Positions 15,330-24,726 of a DNA stretch of 64,000 nt are shown here, piece by piece. The notes beneath the pieces were generated by a model. That model did not search any database, was not told the origin of the DNA, and saw nothing but the letters and a program-made list of their open reading frames with translations. Location of the stretch: NCBI RefSeq assembly GCF_049933045.1, contig NZ_CP187926.1, positions 1,426,001-1,490,000 of the forward strand, read 5' to 3'. A program made the position numbers and the translations under genes. The DNA comes from Pseudocolwellia sp049933045. Lineage in GTDB: Bacteria; Pseudomonadota; Gammaproteobacteria; Enterobacterales; Alteromonadaceae. How positions within the stretch are numbered: position 1 is the first letter of the stretch; each line of letters starts with the position of its first letter.

Positions 15330-17495
15330 ATGATTAAAAAATTAGCTTTACTTGTCATAGCAGCAGTCGTTATCGGCTTGTTCTTTTATTATGACTTAAA
15401 CCAATTATTAACCCTTGATGGTTTAAAAGGTTCTATGGACCAGTTTGGACAATGGCGTGAACAATCACCTTTATTAGTTATCGGTGGCTTCTTCTTATTA
15501 TATGTAATTGTTACTGCATTATCTTTACCAGGTGCTGCCATTTTAACCTTAGCAGCAGGGGCTTTATTTGGTTTAGTTGAAGGTTTGTTAGTCGCTTCTT
15601 TCGCTTCGACTATTGGTGCTACATTAGCATTTTTAGTATCGCGTTACTTACTTCGTGACTCTATAAAACAGAAGTTCCCAGAGCGCTTAGCCGCTATTGA
15701 CGCGGGTGTAGAGAAAGAAGGTGCATTTTACTTATTCACTTTACGCTTAGTTCCAGTGTTTCCATTCTTTTTAATAAACTTATTAATGGGCGTAACGTCT
15801 ATCAAGTCTTGGACCTTCTACTGGGTAAGCCAAATAGGTATGTTGGCAGGTACATTTGTATTTGTTAACGCAGGTACGCAGCTTGCACAAATAGAAAGTT
15901 TATCTGGCATTTTATCTTTCAACTTAATTTTATCATTCGCTTTATTAGGTATTTTCCCTCTCATTGCAAAAGGAATCATCAACGTGTTTAAAAAACGTCG
16001 CGTATACAAAAATTATTCAAAACCTAAAAAATTCGACCGTAACATGATTGTTATTGGTGCCGGTGCTGGTGGCTTAGTAACAAGTTATATTGCTGCAGCG
16101 GTAAAAGCTAAAGTTACACTTATTGAAGCTGGTGAGATGGGTGGTGACTGTTTAAATTATGGTTGTGTTCCAAGTAAAGCTATTATCAAAAGTGCAAAAA
16201 TAGCAGAACAAATTCGTAACGGTGAACATTACGGACTTGAAAACGCAACACCACAGTTTTCATTCAAAAAAGTAATGGCGCGTGTTCATAAAGTTATTGC
16301 AGACGTTGCACCACACGATAGTGTTGAACGTTACACAGATTTAGGTGTAGAAGTTGTTAAAGGTTACGGTAAGTTAATTGACCCGTGGACTGTTGAAATT
16401 AAATTGAATGATGGTGGCACACAAACATTAACAGCTCGTACTATTGTTATTGCTACAGGCGCACGTCCATTTGTTCCGCCTTTACCAGGTATCGAAGAAA
16501 CAGGTTATGTAACCAGTGATACATTATGGAGCAAGTTTGCTGAAATGGACGAAGCACCTAAAAAGCTTGTGGTTCTTGGTGGCGGTCCAATTGGTAGTGA
16601 GTTAGCACAAAGTTTTGCTCGTTTGGGTTCGAATGTTACACAAATCGAAATGGCAGAGCGCATCATGATCAAAGAAGATCTTGAGGTATCAACATTTGCA
16701 CACGAAGCGTTAACAGAAAGTGGCGTTAACATTTTAACATCACATCAAGCACTTCGTTGTGAAGCTCGCGACGGTAAGAAGTTTATTATTGTTAAGCGTT
16801 TAATCGAAGGCAAAGAAGAAGAATTAGAAATTGAATACGACGAGTTGTTATGTGCTGTTGGTCGAAGCGCTCGTCTTAAAGGTTATGGTCTTGAAGAGTT
16901 AGGTATTGAAACTAATCGTACCGTTGTAACAAACGAATATTTAGAAACTTTATACCCTAACATTTTTGCAGCAGGCGACATTGTTGGTCCATACCAGTTT
17001 ACCCATGTTGCAGCGCATCAAGGTTGGTACGCAGCAGTTAACGGTTTATTTGGTCATCTTAAAAAGTTCAAAGTGGATTATCGTGTAATTCCATGGACAA
17101 CATTTATTGACCCTGAAGTAGCACGAGTTGGACTTAACGAACAAGATGCTATTGATAAAGGCATTGATTACGAAATTACACGCTTTGAATTTGAAGAATT
17201 AGATCGTGCAATAACAGATAGTGCTACTAAAGGTTTCATAAAAGTTATTACACCTAAGGGCAAAGACAAAATATTAGGTGTAACGGTAGTTTCTGAACAT
17301 GCGGGTGATTTAATTGCTGAATTTGTTTTAGCGATGAAACATGGTTTAGGTCTTAACAAAATTTTAGGCACTATCCATAGTTACCCAACGTGGGCTGAAG
17401 GTAATAAGTATGCAGCTGGTGAGTGGAAAAGAGCTCATGCGCCGGAAACTGTATTAAAATGGCTTGAAAAATATCACACATGGCGCAGAGGTTAA
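15330..17495 (+). CDS. Fusion of a TVP38/TMEM64 (DedA-like) membrane domain with an FAD-dependent disulfide oxidoreductase
   Basis: Residues 1-220 form a VTT/TVP38 membrane domain with SLPGAAILTLAAGALFG and FTLRLVPVFPFFLINLLMG. Residues 237-721 form a dihydrolipoamide dehydrogenase/mercuric reductase-like enzyme. The latter has an FAD motif IGAGAGG (242-248), the redox disulfide GGDCLNYGCVPSKA (Cys274, Cys279), an NAD(P) motif VVLGGGPIGSELA, an FAD ATD-like FAAGDI, and the C-terminal His-Glu of HSYPTWAEG. The start ATG 15330 has AAAGAGAT before it. The fused layout is known in several bacteria but its substrate is not. Two TVP38 proteins, YdjX and YdjZ, accompany the ynj genes in E. coli, so the association is conserved. 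Confidence 0.9.
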   Translation: MIKKLALLVIAAVVIGLFFYYDLNQLLTLDGLKGSMDQFGQWREQSPLLVIGGFFLLYVIVTALSLPGAAILTLAAGALFGLVEGLLVASFASTIGATLAFLVSRYLLRDSIKQKFPERLAAIDAGVEKEGAFYLFTLRLVPVFPFFLINLLMGVTSIKSWTFYWVSQIGMLAGTFVFVNAGTQLAQIESLSGILSFNLILSFALLGIFPLIAKGIINVFKKRRVYKNYSKPKKFDRNMIVIGAGAGGLVTSYIAAAVKAKVTLIEAGEMGGDCLNYGCVPSKAIIKSAKIAEQIRNGEHYGLENATPQFSFKKVMARVHKVIADVAPHDSVERYTDLGVEVVKGYGKLIDPWTVEIKLNDGGTQTLTARTIVIATGARPFVPPLPGIEETGYVTSDTLWSKFAEMDEAPKKLVVLGGGPIGSELAQSFARLGSNVTQIEMAERIMIKEDLEVSTFAHEALTESGVNILTSHQALRCEARDGKKFIIVKRLIEGKEEELEIEYDELLCAVGRSARLKGYGLEELGIETNRTVVTNEYLETLYPNIFAAGDIVGPYQFTHVAAHQGWYAAVNGLFGHLKKFKVDYRVIPWTTFIDPEVARVGLNEQDAIDKGIDYEITRFEFEELDRAITDSATKGFIKVITPKGKDKILGVTVVSEHAGDLIAEFVLAMKHGLGLNKILGTIHSYPTWAEGNKYAAGEWKRAHAPETVLKWLEKYHTWRRG

Positions 17496-17496
17496 T

Positions 17497-18381
17497 ATGT
17501 TAACTATATTTTCATATACACGGTTTTCTCCTACACGTTTAAAATCAGGACTTAACACATTAGTGTTAAGTACCGCTTTACTTGCTTCGTCACTTGTTAG
17601 TGCACAAAGCATGGCAGCAACCGATGCTGGCAATATGCATACATCGTGGAATACATTACTTAAAAGTAATGTCGTTGCTATAAATAATGGTCATAGCACT
17701 GCAGTTAACTATGCAGGCATTAAAAAGCAATATAGCGAACTTAAAGTCTATTTAGACAGTTTAAGTGTTGTTACACAAAGTGAATTTGATTCATGGAAAA
17801 AGCCTAAGCAATTAGCTTTTCTAATCAACGCTTATAATGCGTGGACTGTTGACCTTATTGTCACTAATTATCCTGATATTGATTCCATCAAAGAATTGGG
17901 GAGCTTTTTTAGCTCACCTTGGAGCAAGGAGTTTGTTTCTTTATTAGGTGAAAAACGTAGTTTAGACAATCTAGAGCATGATTTAATTCGTGGTGCTGTA
18001 GATAGCGAAGGGAAAGCTGTTTATGGCGATCCTCGTATTCACTTTGCTGTAAATTGTGCAAGCATTGGTTGTCCTGCATTACGTGAAGAAGCCTTTACTG
18101 CTGATAAGTTAGAACAGCAGCTTGAAGAGCAAACTGTACGTTTTCTTGCTGATAGCACTCGTAATTTTGCTAAAGGTAATACGTTAAATGTTTCGTCTAT
18201 TTTCAAATGGTACCGAGTAGACTTTGAAAAGGGTTACAAAAACACAGATACTTTAGCGCAGTTTATGCTGCAGTATCCTGATGAACTTAATTTGTCACCC
18301 GATCAACAAAAAGCCCTAACTAGTGGTAAAATGGATATAGAATTTTTAGATTACGATTGGGATTTGAATGCACAGCATTAA
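17497..18381 (+). CDS. Exported DUF547 protein
   Basis: The 294-residue protein has an N-terminal hydrophobic signal (about 20-42, ending QSMAA) and then a DUF547 domain. Recognisable blocks are WKKPKQLAFLINAYNAWTVDLI, RSLDNLEHDLIRG, DPRIHFAVNCASIGCPALREEA and a C-terminal ISSIFKWYRVDF-like VSSIFKWYRVDFEKGY. ATG 17497 is chosen because CAGAGG precedes it by 5 nt; it begins just after the fusion gene's stop. DUF547 has no proven activity, though its conserved Cys/His residues suggest an enzyme. It overlaps the ynjB-like start by 14 bp, so it is part of the operon. Confidence 0.88.
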   Translation: MLTIFSYTRFSPTRLKSGLNTLVLSTALLASSLVSAQSMAATDAGNMHTSWNTLLKSNVVAINNGHSTAVNYAGIKKQYSELKVYLDSLSVVTQSEFDSWKKPKQLAFLINAYNAWTVDLIVTNYPDIDSIKELGSFFSSPWSKEFVSLLGEKRSLDNLEHDLIRGAVDSEGKAVYGDPRIHFAVNCASIGCPALREEAFTADKLEQQLEEQTVRFLADSTRNFAKGNTLNVSSIFKWYRVDFEKGYKNTDTLAQFMLQYPDELNLSPDQQKALTSGKMDIEFLDYDWDLNAQH

Positions 18382-19696
18382 ATCTTTGCAACACAATACG
18401 CGACGCAATTTTTATTGCGTCGCGTTTTGCGTTTTAATAAGCTCACTTTATGTATTAATAATGAACAGTGCTCTTGCGGCTACAACCAACAGTGCTGATC
18501 AAAAATCTCATTGGAAAAATATTGAAACCAAAGGCAGTAATCAAGCCGTTTACTTTCATGCTTGGGGTGGAGACGCTCAAATCAATGCTTATATTCAATG
18601 GGCTGCACAGCAAGTTAAAGAAAAATATCAAATCAATTTACAACACGTAAAACTTAGCGATACCAGCGAAGCGGTAAGTCGTGTATTAGCTGAAAAATCA
18701 GCGAAAAATAATTCTCAAGGCAATGTTGATTTAGTTTGGATCAACGGTGCTAACTTTTCGACTATGGCTCAGCATTCACTGCTATTAAAAGGTTGGGCAG
18801 ATAAATTACCTAATTTTATGCTGACCGACCCTGTAAATAATCCTGCTGTTACTTTAGATTTTGGTGTACCAACGTTAGGCATGGAATCTCCGTGGGGGCA
18901 GGCATCACTTACATTTTATTACGATCAAATAGCTACCACAAAACCACCGCAAAACTTAAACGAGTTATTAACGTGGACAAAACAAAACCCAGGACGTTTT
19001 AGTTATCCTAAACCACCTGACTTTTTAGGCTTAAGCTTTTTAAAGTATGCTCTAGTGGTATTACATCAAGAAAGCTTTGTTGCTTCTAATGATCTTAAAT
19101 TAAAAGATCAACATAGTGAATTTAATCAAGATCCTCTCTATGCACCCGCAACAGCAGAAAATATTGAAGAAGTATTAAAGCCTTTATGGGCTTTTTTAAA
19201 CGAGTTACATCCTAACTTGTGGCGAAAAGGTCAACACTTTATGCAAACAGGCCTGGAAATGCGTCGTTTAGTGGATGATACCGAGTTAAGTTTAGCCTTT
19301 ACATTTTCAGGTCCTGAAATTCCAGCGGCGGTTAAACGTTACGACTTACCGAAAAGTATTCGTAGCTATGCGATGGCAGACGGCAGCTTAAGTAATACAC
19401 ATTTTGTAGGTATTCCATATAACGCTAGCCATGCTGAAAGTGCACAACTTGTTGCGAACTTTTTACTAAGTCCAGAAGCTCAAGCTTATAAACAACAAGC
19501 AGAAATTTGGGGCGATAAAACCGTGCTTATAGCGTCTACTTTAACGCCAGAACAACAAAACTTATTTAAAACTCAAACACCACACCCAAGTGCTTTAGCG
19601 TTCAATAGTATTACGCGCACATTAAGTGAACCACATCCAAGCTGGGTTGAAGCTATAACATTAGGTTGGCAGCAACGTTTTGGAGTTGCTCCATGA
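18368..19696 (+). CDS. ynjB: ABC importer substrate-binding protein, YnjB-like
   Basis: The 442-residue secreted protein has an N-terminal signal (about 14-38, ending SALAAT). The body aligns by eye with E. coli YnjB: VYFHAWGGDAQINAYIQW, VDLVWINGANFSTM, ESPWGQASLTF, YPKPPDFLG, and a C-terminal LSPEAQAYKQQAEIWGDKTVL. It should bind the substrate in the periplasm for the YnjC permease. Solute-binding proteins of this group resemble iron- and thiamine-type binders. The start overlaps the DUF547 gene, indicating translational coupling. The substrate has not been established for the E. coli relative either. Confidence 0.9.
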   Translation: MHSIKSLQHNTRRNFYCVAFCVLISSLYVLIMNSALAATTNSADQKSHWKNIETKGSNQAVYFHAWGGDAQINAYIQWAAQQVKEKYQINLQHVKLSDTSEAVSRVLAEKSAKNNSQGNVDLVWINGANFSTMAQHSLLLKGWADKLPNFMLTDPVNNPAVTLDFGVPTLGMESPWGQASLTFYYDQIATTKPPQNLNELLTWTKQNPGRFSYPKPPDFLGLSFLKYALVVLHQESFVASNDLKLKDQHSEFNQDPLYAPATAENIEEVLKPLWAFLNELHPNLWRKGQHFMQTGLEMRRLVDDTELSLAFTFSGPEIPAAVKRYDLPKSIRSYAMADGSLSNTHFVGIPYNASHAESAQLVANFLLSPEAQAYKQQAEIWGDKTVLIASTLTPEQQNLFKTQTPHPSALAFNSITRTLSEPHPSWVEAITLGWQQRFGVAP

Positions 19697-21462
19697 TCCA
19701 GAAAAACAATACGTCTGAAAAACACATTCAAAGCGGTAGTCAGTTAAACCATTCAACCGATTGGTTTACTCGTATGGTAAAATTCAGCCCTAAGTTTTTA
19801 CTGCTTTTATTAATTGTGCCTGTATTTGGCGGATTAATTGGTGTTTTACTTCCTGCTTTTGGTTGGGCGCCAGCACTGAGTCAATATAATTTTGGCTTTC
19901 AGGGTTTTAACGCACTATGGCAAGCATCGGGTTTCGGTCAAATGATCGGCTTAAGTATCGCTACAGGTTTAGTGAGTACCTTACTCGCTTTTGTCGTTAC
20001 CTTAATGATCTTAGCTGCATTTTTTAATAGTGTTTGGTTAGACCGTATTCAACAGATATTAAGTCCTATTCTTGTAATTCCTCATGCTGCGGCGGCAATT
20101 GCCGTTGGATTTTTAATTGCACCATCTGGTATGTTTTCACGATTACTCTCTCCTTGGTTAAGTGGTTGGGAATTAGCCCCAAATGGTATTTTTCCGCATG
20201 ATCCTTACGGTATTAGTATTATTTTAGGCTTAACTCTTAAAGAACTACCATTTTTATTATTAATGGCTTTAGGCGCTTTAGCTCAACCTGAATTAGGTAA
20301 AAAGTTACGCTCACAGCATAAAGTGGCACTTAACTTAGGTTATTGCCCTATGACAGCCTTTTTCAAAGTCATATTGCCTAGCTTATATCCGTTACTACGT
20401 TTACCACTTTTAGCCGTATTAGCTTATGCCAGCTCAAGTGTCGAAATGCCGCTTATATTGGGACCTAATACTCCACCAACCCTTGCAGTAGCTATTATGC
20501 AATGGTTCAACGATGTTGATTTAAATCTACGTATCAAAGCTTCAGCAGGGGCTTTAGTTCAGTTAGCCTTAACGGGTGGCTTGTTAGTTTTATGGCTTTT
20601 AGGTGAGAAACTGGTTAAATGTTTATTTTGTGAATCGTTAACAAATGGTAGACGTGAATACGGTGGTTCTTACTGGCAGAAAGTTACAGGTGTAATTACT
20701 GTATTAGTTATTGTATTTATTGGTTTAGCTTTATTGGGATTAGTATTTTGGTCCATTGCAGGTTTTTGGCGTTTTCCTAGCGCATTACCTGATTCGTTTA
20801 CCTTATTACATTGGCAAAGTGCGGCAAAGCAAATGGGCGAGCCATTAGTTAATACCCTTGTTATTGGTATAATGACAACATTAATCGCTATTTCGTTAAC
20901 CTTGTTGTGTTTAGAGTCAGAGCAAATAAAAGGTAAGTTGCTGTCACGCTTTACCAGTTTAATTATTTATATTCCTTTACTTGTGCCTAGTATTGCCTTT
21001 TTATTCGGACTTGTTTGGGTACAGCAATTAATGGCAGTACAAGTTAGCTTTATTAGTTATATTAATGTGGTTATAGCGCATTTATTATTTGTTTTACCTT
21101 ATGTGTTTTTATCATTAGCGAGTAGCTACAGACAATTAGACTCACGTTTCGCTATTGTTGCTGCCAGTTTAGGTACTAAACCTTGTAAAGTGTTCTTAAA
21201 GGTTAAACTTCCGCAATTATTTGCACCTATCTTAATTGCTGCGGCATTAGGTTTAGCGATAAGTTTTGGTCAATACCTGCCAACATTATTAGCAGGAGGA
21301 GGCCGTATAAGTACTATTACGACTGAAGCTATTACTTTGGCTAATGGCGCAAGCCGACGTACTAGTGCTGTGTATGCACTTATGCAAATGTTACTACCAC
21401 TTATTGGCTTTATACTGGCGTGGGTTTTACCTAAGTTTATTTACAAAGTTGCACATCGTTAA
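19693..21462 (+). CDS. ynjC: ABC importer permease, YnjC-like
   Basis: The 589-residue inner-membrane protein contains two fused permease halves, as in YnjC and the ferric-ion FbpB type. Each half has an EAA-like loop: KVALNLGYCPMTAFFKVILPSL in the first and AAASLGTKPCKVFLKVKLPQL in the second. About twelve hydrophobic helices are visible. ATG 19693 overlaps the upstream stop (ATGA) and has TTGGAG 7 nt before it, so it is preferred over a TTG at 19666. The ATPase gene follows 9 bp after the stop. Confidence 0.9.
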   Translation: MIQKNNTSEKHIQSGSQLNHSTDWFTRMVKFSPKFLLLLLIVPVFGGLIGVLLPAFGWAPALSQYNFGFQGFNALWQASGFGQMIGLSIATGLVSTLLAFVVTLMILAAFFNSVWLDRIQQILSPILVIPHAAAAIAVGFLIAPSGMFSRLLSPWLSGWELAPNGIFPHDPYGISIILGLTLKELPFLLLMALGALAQPELGKKLRSQHKVALNLGYCPMTAFFKVILPSLYPLLRLPLLAVLAYASSSVEMPLILGPNTPPTLAVAIMQWFNDVDLNLRIKASAGALVQLALTGGLLVLWLLGEKLVKCLFCESLTNGRREYGGSYWQKVTGVITVLVIVFIGLALLGLVFWSIAGFWRFPSALPDSFTLLHWQSAAKQMGEPLVNTLVIGIMTTLIAISLTLLCLESEQIKGKLLSRFTSLIIYIPLLVPSIAFLFGLVWVQQLMAVQVSFISYINVVIAHLLFVLPYVFLSLASSYRQLDSRFAIVAASLGTKPCKVFLKVKLPQLFAPILIAAALGLAISFGQYLPTLLAGGGRISTITTEAITLANGASRRTSAVYALMQMLLPLIGFILAWVLPKFIYKVAHR

Positions 21463-21471
21463 GGTTATTAA

Positions 21472-22110
21472 ATGCAGTCATCTTTACATATAAAGAATTT
21501 ACAATTGTTTCGTCAAAACGAGTTATTACTCAGTTTGAACGAGCAAGTTAATGGTGGTGAGATCCTCACATTAATGGGACCGTCAGGCAGTGGTAAATCA
21601 ACTTTACTTAACTGGCTAACGGGTTCTCTGCCATCGGGTTTTAATGCCGATGGGGAAGTGTGGTTAAACGACTCTAATATTACCTTTACTCCCGCACATC
21701 AACGTCATGTGGGTGTTTTGTATCAAGATGCGTTACTGTTCTCTCATTTATCAGTGGCAGGTAATATTGCTTTTGCTATGCCTCCTGGTAATAAAAAGCA
21801 ACGTCTTGAAAAAATTGATGCAGCTCTAGAACAAGTAGGTTTGCAAGGTTTAGCTAATCGTCATCCAGATAACCTTTCTGGCGGACAACAGGCACGCGTG
21901 GCTTTATTAAGAGTATTACTGAGTGAACCAAAAGCGATTTTACTTGATGAACCTTTTAGTAAGCTAGATTCACAATTACGCGAAGATACGCGACAATTGG
22001 TATTTGAACAAATTCGATATCATCAACTGCCTGCAATTATGGTGACTCATGATCACAGTGACGCAGAAGCAGCTATTGGAAAAATAATCACCTTAAGTAA
22101 GTTAAGCTAA
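21472..22110 (+). CDS. ynjD: ABC importer ATPase, YnjD-like
   Basis: The 212-residue nucleotide-binding protein is complete: Walker A GPSGSGKST (about 36-44), Q-loop VLYQDALLF, signature LSGGQQARVALLR, Walker B AILLDEPFSKLD and the switch His in MVTHDHSDAEAA. The length matches E. coli YnjD and it lacks the C-terminal regulatory domain of sugar or sulfate importers. It powers the YnjC permease. It is transcribed with the preceding genes, with a 9-bp gap. Confidence 0.92.
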   Translation: MQSSLHIKNLQLFRQNELLLSLNEQVNGGEILTLMGPSGSGKSTLLNWLTGSLPSGFNADGEVWLNDSNITFTPAHQRHVGVLYQDALLFSHLSVAGNIAFAMPPGNKKQRLEKIDAALEQVGLQGLANRHPDNLSGGQQARVALLRVLLSEPKAILLDEPFSKLDSQLREDTRQLVFEQIRYHQLPAIMVTHDHSDAEAAIGKIITLSKLS

Positions 22111-22173
22111 TCATTTTATTCACTCATTATTAATCTTAGCTTGGCTTAATTAAACTAAATCAGAGTAAGTCGT

Positions 22174-22878
22174 ATGTTAGACAAATATATCACTCCCGTA
22201 ATAAAGCCTTTGTTAACACCTGTTGTTAGCTTATTACACAAACGCAATATCACCGCTGATCAACTCACTTTTTATGGTTTTTTAGTAGGCATGTTAGCAG
22301 TACCTTTATTAGCTTTTCAGTTATGGTATTGGGCGCTTGCGGCTATTGTGGTAAACCGTATTCTAGATGGTTTAGATGGTGCACTCGCTCGCTATGCTAA
22401 TCAAAGTTCAAGTGCAGGTGGATTTTTAGATATCACCTTAGACTTTCTCTTCTACGCGGCTATTCCGTTAGGTTTTATTTTTGCGGATCCAGAATTAAAT
22501 GGTATTGCAGGTTCTATCTTACTCGCGACTTTTATCGGTACCGGTTCAAGTTTTTTAGCTTTTGCGATTGCTGCTGAGAAATTCAAAATTGATAAACCAC
22601 AATTCAAATATAAGAGTTTTTATTATCTTAACGGTTTAACTGAAGGGACTGAAACCATAGCTTTGTTTATTGCTTTTTGTATATGGCCAGGATCATTCCA
22701 TTGGTTAGCGTTAATATTCTCGCTTGCTTGTATGATCACCATCTTTACCCGTATACACGGTGGATATAACACCCTTAAAGATCAAGAAGCGTCATTAAAA
22801 GAAAGCCAAGTTGTATTAGAAAGCAACTCTAATTCAAACACGAATACTGTTGAAGATACCGAGATTAAACATGACTAA
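22174..22878 (+). CDS. CDP-alcohol phosphatidyltransferase, YnjF-like
   Basis: The 234-residue membrane enzyme carries the family signature almost intact, with DGLDGALAR followed by GGFLDITLD (DGxxDGxxAR...GxxxDxxxD). It should transfer a phosphatidyl group from CDP-diacylglycerol to an alcohol at the inner membrane; the alcohol is unknown. The start ATG 22174 follows a 63-bp gap with weak AGAGTAAG before it. In E. coli the ynj locus ends with ynjF of the same family, which supports common ancestry of the cluster. The C-terminal tail is low complexity (NSNSNTNT). Confidence 0.88.
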   Translation: MLDKYITPVIKPLLTPVVSLLHKRNITADQLTFYGFLVGMLAVPLLAFQLWYWALAAIVVNRILDGLDGALARYANQSSSAGGFLDITLDFLFYAAIPLGFIFADPELNGIAGSILLATFIGTGSSFLAFAIAAEKFKIDKPQFKYKSFYYLNGLTEGTETIALFIAFCIWPGSFHWLALIFSLACMITIFTRIHGGYNTLKDQEASLKESQVVLESNSNSNTNTVEDTEIKHD

Positions 22879-23677
22879 CGAAGTTTGGTGGCGTCTTGGG
22901 TGTTTTTTTAGTGTGCTCATTATTATGATGCTGCTTGAATGGCAAAAGCCTGCCCGAAGATCGCCTGTGGCAAAAGCTAAACGTTGGACAGCTAATTTCG
23001 GATTAGTATTTGCTTCTTCTGTTCTAGCGCGATTAACTATTCCTGTTGGTTTAACAGCGGTTGCGCTTTATAACACAGAAAACACTATTGGCTTGTTCAA
23101 TCAATTATTCTATATAGATACAAACATACCTAGTTGGTTAACCCTCGTATTAAGTTTATTGATATTAGACATCGTTATTTATTGGCAACATAGAATGTTC
23201 CATCTAGTGCCTATGTTATGGCGTTTACACAGAGTTCATCATGCTGATGCGCATGTAGATACAAGTACAGGGTTACGTTTTCATCCTATTGAAATTGTAT
23301 TAAGTATTCTGATCAAGTTAATTGTTGTAACGACGTTAGGTGCACCTGCCATTGCCGTATTGATTTTTGAGATCGCCTTAAATGGTTTAGCTTTATTTAA
23401 TCACGCAAACATACGTTTACCTCAAGCTATTGAGAAACCTTTACGTTTATTATTAATGACGCAAATCTTACACCGTATACATCACAGCAAAGTAGTTAAA
23501 GAAACAAATTCTAACTACGGTTTTAGTGTGATTTGGTGGGACAAGCTCTTTGGCAGTTACAGAAGTGAAGCGATTAAAAGTGATAACGAACTTGATATTG
23601 GTTTAGTGCAATATCCAGAAGAGAAACAAAATGCTTCAATTTTGGCTCTGTTAGCTATGCCATTTAAAAATAAATAG
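22871..23677 (+). CDS. Sterol desaturase / fatty acid hydroxylase family membrane protein
   Basis: The 268-residue protein has four to five hydrophobic helices and the histidine clusters that bind the di-iron centre: HRMFH, HRVHHADAH and HRIHHS. Such enzymes hydroxylate or desaturate lipids at the membrane with O2. ATG 22871 overlaps the upstream stop by 8 bp, so the two proteins are probably translationally coupled and may act on the same lipid. The open frame extends upstream to a TTG at 22850, which is less likely as a start. The substrate is unknown. Confidence 0.88.
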   Translation: MTNEVWWRLGCFFSVLIIMMLLEWQKPARRSPVAKAKRWTANFGLVFASSVLARLTIPVGLTAVALYNTENTIGLFNQLFYIDTNIPSWLTLVLSLLILDIVIYWQHRMFHLVPMLWRLHRVHHADAHVDTSTGLRFHPIEIVLSILIKLIVVTTLGAPAIAVLIFEIALNGLALFNHANIRLPQAIEKPLRLLLMTQILHRIHHSKVVKETNSNYGFSVIWWDKLFGSYRSEAIKSDNELDIGLVQYPEEKQNASILALLAMPFKNK

Positions 23678-23800
23678 CTTTAGACACATATAGACCTTTG
23701 AAAGTTAGTCTCTTTAGGTTAATTTACGCCTATCAAAAGGAAGTGAATTTTAGATTTAAGGTCTAAAGCTTCTAAACACCGTAATTTAAAGGTTACTTTA

Positions 23801-24376
23801 ATGTATAAAAATGGACTTTCATTAACTCTCTCTTTATTAATAATATCCTTACCTTTACTCGTGTCTTCGAAAGTATCTGCAGCAAAAATATATCACTGTA
23901 AAACGGCAGATGGTCGACTAGAGATCCAAGATTTTGCTTGTAAAGGCATTACGCTAAAAGTGCAAGATGTACTCATTCCCATCACAACATCTGCACAAAA
24001 TACGACAACTAAGGTGAGCCAATCTCCAGTCGCCATTATTGAAGATACCAACGTAAGTACAAATAAGAATGCATTAAGCAAGACAGGTATGAAAGCAAAT
24101 ATTGACGACTTTTACGGTATGCCTATACATCCAACAGCGTTAACAAAAGAAATAACAGATACGGCTTCTCTTGGTGTTATTACATTACGCTATATCTCAA
24201 CTATCTCTAGTAAAGCGATGGTGAAGTATTACCAAAATCAAATTCCTGCCGAACATAATAAAATAAATATTAGAGATACGATTATGTTCACTTACGAAGA
24301 AGACGGAATAAACAAGCTTGTTAGTATTTTAGATGATCAAGGAATAGCTGATGTGACTATTCAAGTGGAAAGATGA
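23801..24376 (+). CDS. Exported DUF4124-like protein
   Basis: The 191-residue protein has a signal peptide (about 1-28, ending VSA) and then AKIYHCKTADGRLEIQDFACKG, the DUF4124 pattern of a small Cys-containing periplasmic domain. After a Ser/Thr-rich linker, a second unit (residues about 100-190, with SLGVITLRYISTISSKAMVKYYQNQ) resembles domains that follow such modules. There is no known enzymatic role. It begins 123 bp after the hydroxylase gene and may or may not be in the same transcript. Confidence 0.65.
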   Translation: MYKNGLSLTLSLLIISLPLLVSSKVSAAKIYHCKTADGRLEIQDFACKGITLKVQDVLIPITTSAQNTTTKVSQSPVAIIEDTNVSTNKNALSKTGMKANIDDFYGMPIHPTALTKEITDTASLGVITLRYISTISSKAMVKYYQNQIPAEHNKINIRDTIMFTYEEDGINKLVSILDDQGIADVTIQVER

Positions 24377-24726
24377 TTTTTCACTGATACTCAACTATCC
24401 ATATCTTTAACATTAGTCCTTTTGGAAATCCAAGAACATAGTTGGCTTGAAAATACGGCTATAAACTTTCTTATTTCATATTATGTTACCCAAAAGCTTA
24501 TTAGAACTAAGCTTTTGCCATATATTCAATGTATAATCTGCCTCCATAAAATGGGCCACGCCCATTTCTTTCTATTGATTTTCGTCATAACGCTTTACCG
24601 CAAAGAGTGTTAAATTCGAATGTATTTCTATCTGTCGAAAAAATTAGTATGTAAGTAAATGATCTTACTGTACGTAAAGTCATTTAAAACAATAAACACA
24701 TCACTTCCAACTTTAAGGTTTAGGCA
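24377..24726 (+). other. Intergenic region with a perfect hairpin
   Basis: There is no convincing gene; a 63-codon open frame at 24422 has no ribosome binding site and no family resemblance. CAAAAGCTTA (24491-24500) and TAAGCTTTTG (24508-24517) form a perfect 10-bp stem with a 7-nt loop, possibly the terminator of the upstream gene. Confidence 0.5.

Noticed and set aside
15330..17495. Mercury resistance (merA-like) interpretation
   Set aside because: The flavoenzyme lacks the C-terminal Cys pair and the HMA domain of mercuric reductases, and no merR, merT or merP gene is nearby.
24422..24613. 63-codon open frame between the DUF4124-like and MFS genes
   Set aside because: No ribosome binding site, no family resemblance, and it spans the perfect hairpin at 24491-24517, so it is probably non-coding.
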